Of a DNA stretch of 64,000 bases, positions 22,621 through 33,083 are shown piece by piece (positions within the stretch are counted from its first letter, which is position 1; every line of letters starts with the position of its first letter). Source of the DNA: Dipteris shenzhenensis (lineage: Eukaryota; Polypodiophyta; Polypodiopsida; Gleicheniales); the NCBI GenBank assembly GCA_047967505.1, contig CM106538.1; one strand, written 5' to 3'. The translations under genes and the position numbers were made by a program. Below the pieces are notes generated by a model. That model saw nothing but the letters and a program-made list of their open reading frames with translations. It ran no database searches and was not told where the DNA came from.

Positions 22621-22929
22621 TCTATCTAGCAAATGGGTTTAGCCACTCTACTGGGTTTCTCAATCCAAACCTTCCCATAATATTAGAAAGGGTTCCCCTT
22701 AATGTAGCTGTTGCTGTATGGGATAGGAGAGTGGAGATCAGTGGGAATGAAGTTCAGAGCCACTGAGGCTCTAACATTAGAGGGTTCACCCATGTCTCCA
22801 TCTTGACAAGGTGAGATTGTAGGACTCTTCCCGATCTCAAGATTGTGTGTTCACTACCATAGTTAAGGCCCCAATTCTAGGTTGTCTGCCTCGACATGGG
22901 GTCAAGGGGTCCAAATTTTCATGTGCTTT

Positions 22930-23400
22930 TTCTTGATTTTTGTGTTCCCAGAGCTATCCCTACAGCTGTGGGGCAAAACCCAAGGGGATAGCAAGTCAAT
23001 AGGATAGAGCTAAAGCAACGAGTCAATGCTTGTTTGATCGATGGGCGGGATAGCATTAAAGCAATGATCGGTGGGATAGAGCTGAAGCAATGAGTTAACA
23101 CTTGTTTTTCAGTAGGATAGAGCTCTGGCGATGACTCATGGGGATAGAGCTAAGGCAACGACCAGCAGGATAGCCTCATGGCATCGGGTCAATGCTTGTT
23201 TGATCGACAGGATAACTGACTGACAGTAATTAATTAGGGTGACGGGTTAGCTACTGACATGTGTCAGGTCATTGGGATAGGGCTAAGCTAATGAGTCAAT
23301 GCAAGTTTGACCGACGAGATAGTGCTAAGGCGATGGGTCAACGCAAGTTTGATCGATGGGATGCGATGATAGGAATGCACAGTTTTGACCCATGGGGATA
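22930..23400 (-). repeat. Leader minisatellite of the four-knuckle element, copy 1
   Basis: Irregular repeats with core GCTTTAGCTCTATCC (minus strand), separated by 27-bp and longer spacers that often include a GATCAAAC motif. The same core, in the same orientation relative to gag, forms the 27-bp array at 58608-58852. Confidence 0.75.
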
Positions 23401-23903
23401 GGAACACTCAGTTTTACCGACTGGTTTTTGATGATTCTTGATGATTTGGAAGTTTTTGTTCATGTTTTTTGTGATGGGGGGATGATAAACTACCTAATCT
23501 ACCTACCCAATGCAAAAAAGAAAAAGAAAAAACATTTGATTGCAAAATAAGATATTTCTTGAAGAGGTAGCTTACAACACTTAGAACCACTTCGATTTTT
23601 AGCTTGATTCCTCATTCTTGGTTGTTTTTTGTGAGTTTTGACATCATACACTCCATAGCAATATTCCCAACTATCGTCTTACCAACTTAAAAACACTAAA
23701 AAACATAAAAAACAAGCTTCAAATGATCAAAGCGACTTTCCAATAGAAAATGACAGTTTTTCTCACTTTTCCGTCCAAACTCACACTTATTCACTCTTTT
23801 CTCTCCTACAACTCCACTATCAAAGCTCCAAGTTAAGCTTGAAACAATGAGCAATGGATAGATGACAAGAGAAGGCGAGTGCAATGCAAAAGCATACCTT
23901 GAA
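23401..23903 (-). other. Leader of the four-knuckle element, between primer site and minisatellite
   Basis: AT-rich sequence with A-runs near 23517-23530. No gene is visible. It lies between the primer site and the repeat array. Confidence 0.5.
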
Positions 23904-23926
23904 CTCCCTGGCAGTGGCACCAAAAA
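23904..23926 (-). other. Primer-binding site, tRNA-Asp-like
   Basis: The minus strand reads TTTTTGGTGCCACTGCC then AGGGAG. The common plant Tat/Athila primer site has TGGCGCCGTTGCCGGGG; the differences are mostly C-to-T or G-to-A at CpG, as expected from methylation decay. The LTR side reads CTACACA immediately before it. Confidence 0.7.
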
Positions 23927-24102
23927 TGTGTAGTCTTGACGGTGACTTATGTGTCATGGGGATCTTGAAGGAATGCCGATGGTGCCTCCACTCTAAGCTA
24001 CTCCTTGTGAGAGCAATGCAAGGCACAAGCCATCCACATGAGTCACTCAAGCGGCTCTTGGATTGTTGCAGTGTGTTTCCACGAGAGAAAGAAGGAAGGG
24101 GG
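23927..24102 (-). repeat. 5' LTR remnant of the four-knuckle element
   Basis: On the plus strand it starts TGTGTAGTCTTGACGG, the complement of an LTR end, adjacent to the primer site. It is cut at 24103 by the LTR of the nested gypsy element. I did not find its other part. Confidence 0.5.
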
Positions 24103-24310
24103 TGTAACAAGACCATAAAAGGCTCTCTTGGATTCCCCACCCAGCCATGATTCTAGAGTCCTCCCAGTAGTAGCCTACTTGTGTGAACTCTTACCCTCAG
24201 TTTCTTCTCTTTTTGTGGAGCTTCCCTCTAGAATCTCCCTTGAACCCAGTGCTTGCCACTTGGAGCCCAATTGAGTGCCACATGTCCATAATGGACCTTA
24301 GAACCTTACT
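24103..24310 (-). repeat. 3' LTR of gypsy C
   Basis: The plus strand starts TGTAACAAGACCATAAA and matches 29447-29650 throughout, including CTCTCTTGGATTC and CATGTCCATAATGGACCTTAG. The end next to the integrase remnant is diverged. Confidence 0.8.
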
Positions 24311-24315
24311 GCCCT

Positions 24316-24980
24316 TTAGGCCTTAATATTGCACTCCCTATTGATGCAAGCATCGTCAAGCCCTTTGGTTTCTTGCTTCACCATACCCACACTAGACATG
24401 GCTGACGGAACATTCAGCATATCCTCAATGATCTGATTGACCCTTTCAGTTTGACCATCACTTTGTGGATGATCCGTGGTGCTCATATTGAATGAAGTTT
24501 CCAACCTCTTAAACACAACCCTCCAAAAATGGATGTTAAATTTGCTATCCCAGCCACTAACAATACGAGCTGCCTGGTAGCCCATACAGTCTATAGATAT
24601 GCTCCACAAATAGGCTAGCTAGTTCTGGAGTTTTAACATCTTCACTGACAAGAATAAAATGAGCCATCTTGGTCAACCAATCCACAATTACCCACACAGA
24701 GTTGTGCCCCCTCTGTGTTCTAGGTAACCCCACAATGAAATCCATGGAGATGCTTTCCCATTTGCCATATGGAATCTCCAATGGGTGTAGGAGACCTCCT
24801 ATCTTAAGGCGTTCAACCTTATTTACTTGGCATTTTTGGCACTTCAATAAATAATCTTGAATGTCCTTACCTATTCCAAGCCAAAAGAATTGTCTTTTCA
24901 GAAGAACATATGTCTTCTGAATTCCCGGGTGTCCACCATTCAGACTATCATGACATTTAAAAAGGATTTGGCGCCTAATG
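24316..24980 (-). pseudogene. Gypsy C integrase
   Basis: Minus strand: the H2C2 finger end KCQKCQVNK, then WESISMDFIVGLPRTQRG (first catalytic Asp), SVWVIVDWLTKMAHFI, and after a frameshift VSGWDSKFNIHFW (second Asp region) and TDHPQSDGQTERVNQIIEDM (catalytic Glu). The text then jumps to residues unlike integrase and enters the LTR, so the C-terminal third was deleted. Confidence 0.85.
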
Positions 24981-25199
24981 TCATTATCATCTAGGACACA
25001 TACTCTACCCTTATAGAGTAGGTAGCCATCTTTAATAGTATATTTTTTCCACTTGAATCCTTTATCTCACCAACCTGTGGTGTGTCGCCGTTTCCATGCA
25101 ACTCCTCAGTGAAAGCCTCTCGATTAGTTGGATCCCTATTTTTAATTGCTTTCCATAATTCAGAGAAGTGAGGATCAAACTCACATTTCCCCTTTAAGG

Positions 25200-25671
25200 A
25201 CTCTAGGAAATCATAATTGAGTAAAACTCAATTCATTAACAATTGGCATTCGGCTAAGAGAGTTTGCTACCACATTGAACTTCCCTTTCCTATATGTCAA
25301 TTGTATATCAAACTATTGCATTAACTTAGCCCATCTAGCTTTTCTACCTTTAAGCTCTAGTTGATTACAAATCCACTTAATGCTCTCCTGATCAAAGATG
25401 ATCTCAAATTTTGCACCATATAAGTAGTGCCTCCACTTTTTAAAGCAAAGACTATAGCATACATTTCCTTCTCATATGCCGAGTAATTTCATTGGGCACG
25501 AGCTAACTTTTTGCTTTCAAAAGCCACTGGTTGACCTTTTTGTATAAGTACCACCCCAACAGCAAAATCACTGGCATCTGTCTCAACCACGAATGGTGGT
25601 TCATTGGGATCCACTACTTGTAAGACAAGAGCTACCACTATAGCTACCTTTAATTTTTCAAAACTTCTCTT
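25200..25671 (-). pseudogene. Gypsy C RNase H
   Basis: Minus-strand reading around 25640-25430 gives FVVETDASDFAVGVVLIQKG, FESKKLARAQ and YEKEMYAIVFALK, the RNase H motifs following gypsy RT. Stops and a small deletion around 25400 break it. Further down, weak similarity continues toward the integrase. Confidence 0.7.
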
Positions 25672-26400
25672 TTAAGGTTCATCCCATATGAAGGTGCTTT
25701 CCTTCCCCTTAAGTTGGTCCATCATCGGAACAACAATCCTAGCATAATCTTGGATGAATCTCCTATAGAATCCTGACAAACCTAAGAATATCTGTAATTC
25801 TTCTAGATTTGTAGGATGTGGCCATTCCAATATGGCCCTTACTTTATCAGAGTCCATACGAACCCCTTCTTGGGATATTAGATGTCCCAAGTATTTCACT
25901 TCTTTTGCAAAGAATTCACATTTGGATTCTTTAGCAAAGAGTGAATTATCTCTAAGCAGCTGGAACACTTTTTGCAAATGTTCCAAATGCTTTTCCTAGT
26001 TTTACTATAAATAAGGATATTGTCTAAAAATACTACATCAAATTTCCCTAGATATGGCCTTAAGACACTATTCATAAGTGTCATGAAAGTTGCTGGAGCA
26101 TTTGTTGATCCAAATGGGATTACTTTAAATTGATAATGCCCATACCTAGTATGAAATGATGTCTTAGAGACATCCTCTTCCCTAATTCGTACTTGGTGAT
26201 ATCCTGATATTAAATCAATTTTAGTAAAGTATTTTGCCCCTTGCAATTGATCAAAGAGCTCATCAATGTGAGGCATAGGATACTTATTTTTTATGGTGAT
26301 TTTATTTAGTGCTCGGTAATCTATGCATAAACGCATAGTACCATCCTTTTTCTTTACCACAGTAAAACTGGTGCAGACCAAGGTGAGCTACTTGTTTGGA
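25672..26400 (-). pseudogene. Gypsy C reverse transcriptase
   Basis: Minus strand 26381-25896: [53 protein letters not shown] and then [10 protein letters not shown]. The RT active site is normally FLDD, so the second catalytic Asp is Asn here. A frameshift near 25990 leads into 25986-25672 ([33 protein letters not shown]), the RT connection. Confidence 0.88.
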
Positions 26401-26983
26401 TTTGGCCATTTCTAAGATATTCCGTTAACTGTCTTTCGACCTCATGTTCCTCCATTTGACTAAGCCTATATGGGGGTTTACAAACAGGGGTAGATCAAGG
26501 AATTAAATCTATTTTATGATCTACTTCTCTCTCAGAAGGTAAACCATCAGGTAAATCAGACGGAAAAACATCTTTAAATTCAAACATAAAATTATTGAAA
26601 GAAGATTTATACTTTTTAACATGATAAAAAACAACATTACTTCTTTCCAATGCAGACGACATAAAATCACCAATAAAAGTAAGTTCACAAAGATATACCT
26701 CGCATTCTTCTTGGTGTAGTAGTCATTCCAATTCCATTGAGCAGAGAAGAGGAGAGTTAGGCACATCATGTTCTCCTTGAATCTGGAAGACTCTCCCCTC
26801 TTTTTCAAACATAATGGAGTTATTAAGATTACTCTTCTGTAAGCTATGCCCAAGACTATACAACCATTCTCGACCAACAAGCACTACATTTGTTCGGTCG
26901 AGATGCATGATTTGGAAATCCAAGGCATCCTGATAACCTTGAATATCCACCTCTACACCATACATCATGGTGTCCCAAACTTT
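26401..26983 (-). pseudogene. Gypsy C protease C-terminus and protease-RT linker
   Basis: MMYGVEVDIQGYQDALDFQI and VVLVGREWLYSLG (26968-26840) match the second half of a gypsy protease (usually VxLGxxWLxxLG). The stretch to the RT start holds stops and A/T-rich sequence. Confidence 0.6.
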
Positions 26984-28455
26984 TTAATCACTGCCCTTTG
27001 CCAAAGAGACTACATATTTATGGGCACTAGGACTCTCAGGCAATTTTAATTTCTTAACTAACGAGTAGTTTAAGAAATTATGTGTTGCACTATCGTCGAC
27101 CATCACTCTTACTCTTTGCCCCTTAATTTTTCCATGCATCCTCATTAAATCATGAGAACCAAGGGTGGGTTGCCACATTGCCGATGATAGACAGCACATG
27201 TGGGTGCTATCCTCATGATAGACCTCTACCTCAGTGTACTTTTCAGTACCATTAAGCGGCAACACTTGCACCACATGCACTTGTTTTTGTGGAGGTCTAT
27301 TTGGGGCTTTAGCTCCCACTGGTTTATTTTTAGGGAAGTTCCAAGCAGCATGGTCTTTGCTAAAACATTTGAAGCAAAGATTTTCTTGCCTGGCTCTTTC
27401 ATAATCCTCTTTCTTCAAGAGAGGATAATTTTGTGTTTGAGGTTTCTTAGGTGGTGCCTGAGGAACCTCTTTCTTAAAGTGCCCCTTCCTTTTCAAATTG
27501 GAAAATTTATTGAAATTTGGAACAAAACTTGTCTGCTCTAAAGTTCCAACTTTGAATTTCCCCGTCATATCATTGTATATTTGGGCATACTTAATGGCTT
27601 CCTCGAAGGTTTTTGGAGAATTTCTTTTCACCTCAACCTTATAAGTGTCTTTGAGACCTCTCACAAAACCCCTTATCTTTTGGAATTCATTAATTCCCTT
27701 CAACTTAAGGACTGCCTCCCTATAGGTCGTTATGTACTGGACTAGAGTATTTTTACCCATAGTGCAAATGTCCCAAGCCTCCACGCTCTTTCTAATTCAT
27801 TTTTCAGTAAAAACTCTTTTAGGAAGGCTTGTTTAAACTCAGTCCAATACCTAGGAATTCTATCGCTCTCCCTGAGGCTCATCCACCATTTATAGGCTTT
27901 ATTTCCAAGGGAAAGACTTGCTTCCATGACTTGTTTTTTAGGAGGTGTATTCCTGAGTCAGTGGAAGTCTTGCCACTTTTGCAAGAACATATTAATCGCA
28001 TCTTTATTATGCTCTTTTTCTTCCCCATTGAAAATTAGTGGTTTGAAGTCCTTAAGGATGTTCGAGGTTTCTCTAAATCAAGAGGTGGACCTCTCAACTT
28101 GATTAGAAGGAATATGTGATTTTTCAGTAATAGATACCGATTGAGAATCGGCTATCTTAGTTATAGCTTCAGCTAAGATTTTTAGTATTTTACTAATAAC
28201 TCCTAGCTGTGTTTCTATATTCTGTGTTCTAGTTTCTAGTTTAGTGAATTCCATAGATGGAATTCCATAATCACCGTAATCAATATCCTCCATTTTCACA
28301 TTATCCTCTTGAGTTTTAGTTTGTACCTCCTCATGTGTTTCCTCTCCAACTATTGCTTTTCCCTTTCTAGCCCTTTCCTCGGCCTCCCTAATCATACCAT
28401 CCCTTTTTGGAGTTGTCATTTTAAAGACGTATATTTTCCAGAAATTACAAAGCAA
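26984..28455 (-). pseudogene. Gypsy C gag and protease start
   Basis: Minus strand, three blocks. 28455-28078: a Lys/Glu-rich N-terminus with a coiled-coil-like TKLETRTQNIETQLGVI. 27927-27742: KAYKWWMSLRESDRIPRYW, the gag core. 27784-26984: VQYITTYREAVLKLKGI to RGFVRGLKDTYKVEV, then a knuckle CFKCFSKDHAAWNF near 27376-27335 whose last Cys is Phe. The open block ends with protease start VMVDDSATHNFLN, where the active-site DSG reads DDS. It encodes particle and protease functions but is dead. Confidence 0.85.
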
Positions 28456-29433
28456 AGCGCTTTATGTTAGAGAGAAAAATGTGATGCCCACTTCCTTGGT
28501 ATTTGTTCGAGGCGTTGGATTCGTCTTCAAAGTCATCTTGCTTTCTTTGATTCATGGACTTGCCTTTCAATTCTGCTCTTTCCCTTCTTTGGATCTCGAA
28601 CTTCTCGGTCTTTGACTTGAAATCGGCAAGGCTAAAGGTTGGAGATTCTTAGGATCTTGAAAGAGAGAGAGGGGTGAAAAAAAACCTTAGATCCTTAAAA
28701 AAAAAAGGGGTCTTAAACTGTGGAGAGGGGTACAAATTCAATGATGAGGTGGCCTTTTTTTAAGGTTAAGAACCTTTGCATGATGTGGCTGCTAAAGAAA
28801 CTCGTCTTTGCATAGCTCGATCGCACTGTTCTGCATATGCTTTGTCTCACCCGCATGATGACATAAACTAGCTCTCTATATTATAAGAACGTCTTAGGCA
28901 ACACTGCAGGAGATAGAGCAGCCTTCCAAAAAGCTGAGCTCGCTATTCTACTTTGCTTTCGTTCAAGCGCTGTGCAGCTGCAAAAATTCACCAACTTCCA
29001 AGGCTTCAGCCTTCCGTTGCGCACGATTGTCGTCTCACGGTTCTGAGAATTTAACACCTGAGAGTGCAAAATCGTTCGGACTCCATAGTTCTCCAAAGCT
29101 CATCACCCCAAGCTACTGCAGCGCTATCACACCATTGAATTACTGTTGCCCATTGAACTATGCCATTCTGCGAATCTACAGTGTACACTATAGATATAAA
29201 CAATGCGCGCATGGTCCTAGAGTCCTGATACTCCTATCTCCCTTGGGCCTTGAGGCTTGATTGAGTCTAGAATGCTCCTCATGAAGTGTGCGAACTAGAT
29301 TGGACTCAAATTTGAAGTGGAATCACGGATTTCAAAGATGAGTCGATTCGCGGGCTGTTGGGCAGTGACTCGTGAGACTCCATTGCTATTTGTCCCTTGC
29401 TCTTTCTCTTTCACCTTCCCAAAACTCCCCTTT
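28456..29433 (-). other. Leader of gypsy C
   Basis: About 980 bases between primer site and gag with no recognised gene. Several short purine/A runs lie near 28640-28710. Confidence 0.6.
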
Positions 29434-29445
29434 GCTCTGAGACCA
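29434..29445 (-). other. Primer-binding site of gypsy C
   Basis: The minus strand reads TGGTCTCAGAGC, one base off the initiator tRNA-Met primer site TGGTATCAGAGC. It lies one base inside the LTR end and sets the element orientation. Confidence 0.8.
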
Positions 29446-29446
29446 A

Positions 29447-29650
29447 TGTAACAAGACCATAAAGGGCTCTCTTGGATTCTCCACCCAGCCACAATTCCAG
29501 AGTCCTCCCTGCAACCTACTTGTGTGAACTCTTACCCTCAGTTTCTTCTCTTTTCATGGAGCTTCCCTCTAGAGTCTCCCCTGAACCCAGTGCTTGCCAC
29601 TTGGAGCCCAATTTCCACATGTCCATAATGGACCTTAGAACCTTACTACA
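29447..29650 (-). repeat. 5' LTR of gypsy C
   Basis: It pairs with 24103-24310. Minus-strand termini are TGTAGTAAGG at the outer end and TTACA at the primer-site end. It is immediately followed, three bases away, by the LTR of the copia element. Confidence 0.82.
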
Positions 29651-29653
29651 CTT

Positions 29654-30005
29654 TGTTGAGATATCGAGCTCCACTCGCGATATGCCAGGGTGACTGTTGT
29701 GCATTTATGTCACCGACTTGTTAGCTGGAGATGCGGTTGGTACACCGCCCACGAATAATAGCTGGATGATAGCTATCCTTATCTACACTAGTTCGTGGCT
29801 CAGTTAGTATGCCACCTTAGTTAGTTGAGTTTGGTTTGAGACCCACATATAGGGTTCTTCTATTTCTTTGTATAAGAGTTCTTTTGGCTTTCACAAGTAA
29901 GAAGAGGAAAACTGTTTTCAGCCTCCACCTTTGTGTGTACTCCCCCATTGTGCATGTGAGAAAGCCGCAAGTGAGACTCCTTCCCTCTCTCCCACTATCT
30001 TCACA
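29654..30005 (+). repeat. 5' LTR of copia B
   Basis: It begins TGTTGAGATATCGAGC (an alternative start TGTTGTGCATTT is at 29695) and ends CTATCTTCACA next to the primer site. TATAGGG near 29848 and TGTATAAGAG near 29870 are candidate TATA elements. Confidence 0.7.
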
Positions 30006-30017
30006 TGGTATCAGAGC
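30006..30017 (+). other. Primer-binding site of copia B
   Basis: TGGTATCAGAGC, identical to the site of copia A, complementary to initiator tRNA-Met. It abuts the LTR end. Confidence 0.9.
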
Positions 30018-30548
30018 CTTGTTCGTGGTAAGGAGATCAAGAAAGCAAGCCAAGTTCGTGGTGTCCTGGTAAGAGGACCAGTGTTGCTTTCCTATTTCGA
30101 GTTTGGGAGCAAATCTCTGCAGGTAGCACAGCCGGAAGTGCAAGAGTGCACTGTCTCAGATTGAGACGCCCTTCGCGGTGTGGCGAGAGGGCATTATATG
30201 CTGTGGGATGGGGCTAAGCCCTCAGTGACGTTATTTTTCTAATTCGAGGTCATTTCGGGGCCCCTTTTGGAGACGGAAGTTCTCCGCAGGCACTCAGAAA
30301 AAGGCCCTATTTTTGCTGTGCGACCACTGTTCTGCGGGTCGGTGAAAAGTTGCCGCAGAAATTGCATCATATGCCTTTGTGCAAAGATATTGGGAGTTGC
30401 AGATTCATTCTTGTTGCCTGTTGATGCAAAATCGTCACTAGGAAGTGACTGTGTGGTGAAATACCACTTTCGTCAGTTTTGCAGTTCTGCTTGTGTGAGG
30501 CAAAAGCTGTGTTTTTTGCAATGACAGAATATTTTGCAGTGTTCTGTA
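30018..30548 (+). other. Leader of copia B
   Basis: Untranslated leader with several short upstream ATGs and no domain. It is noticeably CpG-rich between 30150 and 30370, unlike the older repeats around it. Confidence 0.6.
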
Positions 30549-33083
30549 ATGGCATCTGATTCTCTTTCACAGATTGTCACTGAAAAGCTTGACAAGAACA
30601 ACTTCCAGGCATGGAAGTTTAGAATGACGAATTTCTTGATGGGAAAAGGCTATTGGGAGTTCATTACAGGAAATGAAGAAGAACCTGTTCTTCCTAATGT
30701 TCCCAGTCAACAGGAAATGCAGGCATTCAAAGGATGGCATGAGAGAGCCAGGAAAGTTATGTACTGGCTGTCTATCAGTATTTCGGACTCCATGATTGTG
30801 CATATTCAGGATGCAAGTATGCCAAAGGAGGCATGGGATACTTTGGCAAAAATGTACAGCACAAATACGCAAGCCAGGAAAATGCAGCTCAAGCAGGAGC
30901 TGCACAATGTGCAGAGAGAAAACATGAGCATCAATGACTACCACATGAAGGTGAAGAAAATTGCGGATGCACTTGCTTCCATTGGGTCGCCAGTGGATGA
31001 TGACGATTTGGTTTCTGTGACCTTGAATGATCTAGGAAAGGATTATGCACAATTCCGAACATCCATTGCCATCCGTGAAAAATTTCCAGATTTTGAGGAG
31101 TTGATTGCTCTTCTAATTTCTAAAGAGCAGAGAAATGGGGGTGCATCTTCTTCACCAGGAACTTCAAAAGAAACTGTCTTCTACTCAAATGCTGGCAGAG
31201 GTAGAGGCAGAGGTAGAGGAGGCCGATCTGCAGGCCGTGGTAGAAATCAGAATATGCAGCAAACGCAAGAAAACCAGTCCTATGCAGGAGGACGTGGTAA
31301 CTCTAGAGGCAGGGGGAGCCAAAGAGGCCGTGGTGGATGGCAGAGAGGCCAAAATGCAAACAGCAATGTTGAATGCTACTACTGTGGCAAAATGGGGCAT
31401 ATGGCTAAAGACTGCTACAAAAAGCAGAATGACATTATGAATGGAAAATTGCAGCAAGGCAATTATGCATCTTCTAGTAGGCAGGGTGATGACAGAAATG
31501 AGCATCTATTTATGCTGCAGCATATGACCAATTCTGTGACAAGTGCAAAAGAACAAAATGATGTGTGGTATGTTGACTCAGGTGCGTCAAACCACATGAC
31601 AGGTCATGCAGAATGGATGCAAGATGCAAGGAAAATGGAAGAGCCAGGATTTGTGGAGACTGGTGATGATACTGCACATCCTATTCTGCAGATTGGTAAA
31701 ATTCCTTTGTCTATGCAGGATGGGAAAAAGAAATACTTGTCTGATGTATTTCATGTCCCGAACATCACCAAGAACCTGGTTTCTGTTGGTCAGATGGTTG
31801 AGCAGGGCTTGCAGGTCAGATTTAATCCTCATGGATGCTTTGTTGAGGATATGAAAAATAATGGTCGCTTGATAGCAAAAGAAAAGAAGAAGGGCAGGAT
31901 GTTTACGTTGGATGCGGACATGCCTGAATTGAGTGCAGCAATGTTTGCACATGGGACCGGTGTAGTTGCAGATATTGATATCTGGCACAAACGCATTGGT
32001 CATGTTAATATACAGCGACTTAAATCAATGCAAGCCCAAAATATTGTTGCAGGATTGCCAAAATTCAAGGTTGCAGAAATGCACAAGGTTTGTGAAGCCT
32101 ATCAATTTGGGAAACAGGCAAGGAAACCTTTTCCTAGGCATGTTCAAGAGAGTAAAAAGCCATTGGAATTAATCCACTCTGATGTGTGGACTACAAAAGC
32201 TGCATCTATTGGAGGCTGTCACTATTTTGTCACATTTATTGATGACTTCAGCAGAAAACTGTGGGTGTATTTTATGAAAAAGAAAAGTGAAGTGTTTGGG
32301 CACTTCAAAGCTTTCAAAGCTATGGTTGAAAAAGAAACAGGCCTGCAAATAAAATGCCTAAGGTCAGATGGAGGGGGAGAGTACCTCTCAAATGAGTTTG
32401 CAAGGTTCTTGCAGGAGCATGGTATAAAGCAACAATATTCATGCAGTCATACCCCACAACAAAATGGAATTGCAGAAAGAAAAAACAGGCATATTGGAGA
32501 GGTATCTCGGGCTATGCTAAATGAAAAAGATCTACCAGATTATTATTGGGCTGAAGCAGTTGCTACAGTAGTCTATATAATGAATAGGACTCCCACTGCA
32601 GCAATACATGGCATGACGCCAGAGGAGATGTATACTGGTAGGAAACCAGATATTTCTCATTTGAAGATTTTTGGTTGCATTGCCTATGTCCATGTGCCAG
32701 ATGAGTTGAGGTCCAAGTTGGATCCAAAAGCTGAGAAGTGCGTCTTTATTGGTTATTCTCTGCAGCAGAAAGGGTATAGATGCTATAACCCTTCTACACG
32801 TAAGTTCACAGTGAGCAGAGATGTTGTTTTTGATGAGATGAGCAGCTGGTATAAACCAGTAAATGTGATGATTGATGTAGATGCACAAAATGGTAATGCT
32901 GCACAGAATGCACCAGCAACAATCACAAAATATCAGTGGACCTGGAGTGTCCTCTACCAGTGGTTCACATACTTCGCCATGGACAGGCAGATTGAGATCA
33001 GGAGAATCCCCTCAAAGCAATGCAGAGAGTGGTACGCAGGTATCACGAAAAGGAAAAGAGAAGGTAGATCAGCCCATGTATGA
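30549..33083 (+). pseudogene. Copia B Gag-protease-integrase polyprotein (frameshifted at its end)
   Basis: One open frame; the in-frame ATG at 30549 (MASDSLSQI) is preferred over 30534 because copia Gag usually starts close to such a motif. Residues counted from 30534: Gag to about 210, a Gly/Arg-rich RGG-like stretch 220-275, CCHC knuckle CYYCGKMGHMAKDC 281-294, protease WYVDSGASNHM with catalytic Asp 348, GAG-pre-integrase WHKRIGHVN near 483, integrase HSDVW (~550), LRSDGGGEY (~611), QQNGIAERKN (~650). In the HHCC finger the last Cys is Tyr (CEAYQFGKQ). A +1 shift around 32900-32930 separates it from RT. Confidence 0.93.

Larger units (their letters stand above)
19777..24102 (-). mobile_element. 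Tat/Athila-like LTR retroelement with four-knuckle Gag (copy 1)
   Basis: Reading on the minus strand: an LTR remnant (24102-23927), a tRNA-Asp-like primer site (23926-23904), a leader with a degenerate minisatellite (about 23400-22930), gag (about 22620-20488) and a further conserved block (20260-19777). Pol is not present. The LTR is interrupted by the gypsy element that starts at 24103. A second copy of gag and leader lies in plus orientation at 58608-61260. The primer site and knuckle type point to the non-chromovirus Tat/Athila side of gypsy. Confidence 0.72.
24103..29650 (-). mobile_element. Ty3/gypsy element with both LTRs (gypsy C)
   Basis: A minus-strand element of about 5.55 kb: 5' LTR (29650-29447), primer site (29445-29434), leader, gag, protease, RT, RNase H, integrase and 3' LTR (24310-24103). 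The integrase C-terminus is missing and joins the LTR after a deletion. The two LTRs are about 204-208 bp and alike apart from scattered substitutions, two small indels and a diverged outer end (ACTGCC versus ACTACA). Flanking bases do not show a clear target-site duplication. Confidence 0.85.

Noticed and set aside
24103-29650. Target-site duplication around gypsy C
   Set aside because: Bases next to the two LTR ends (AGGGG on the left, CTTTG on the right) do not match, and the right flank is occupied by another LTR.
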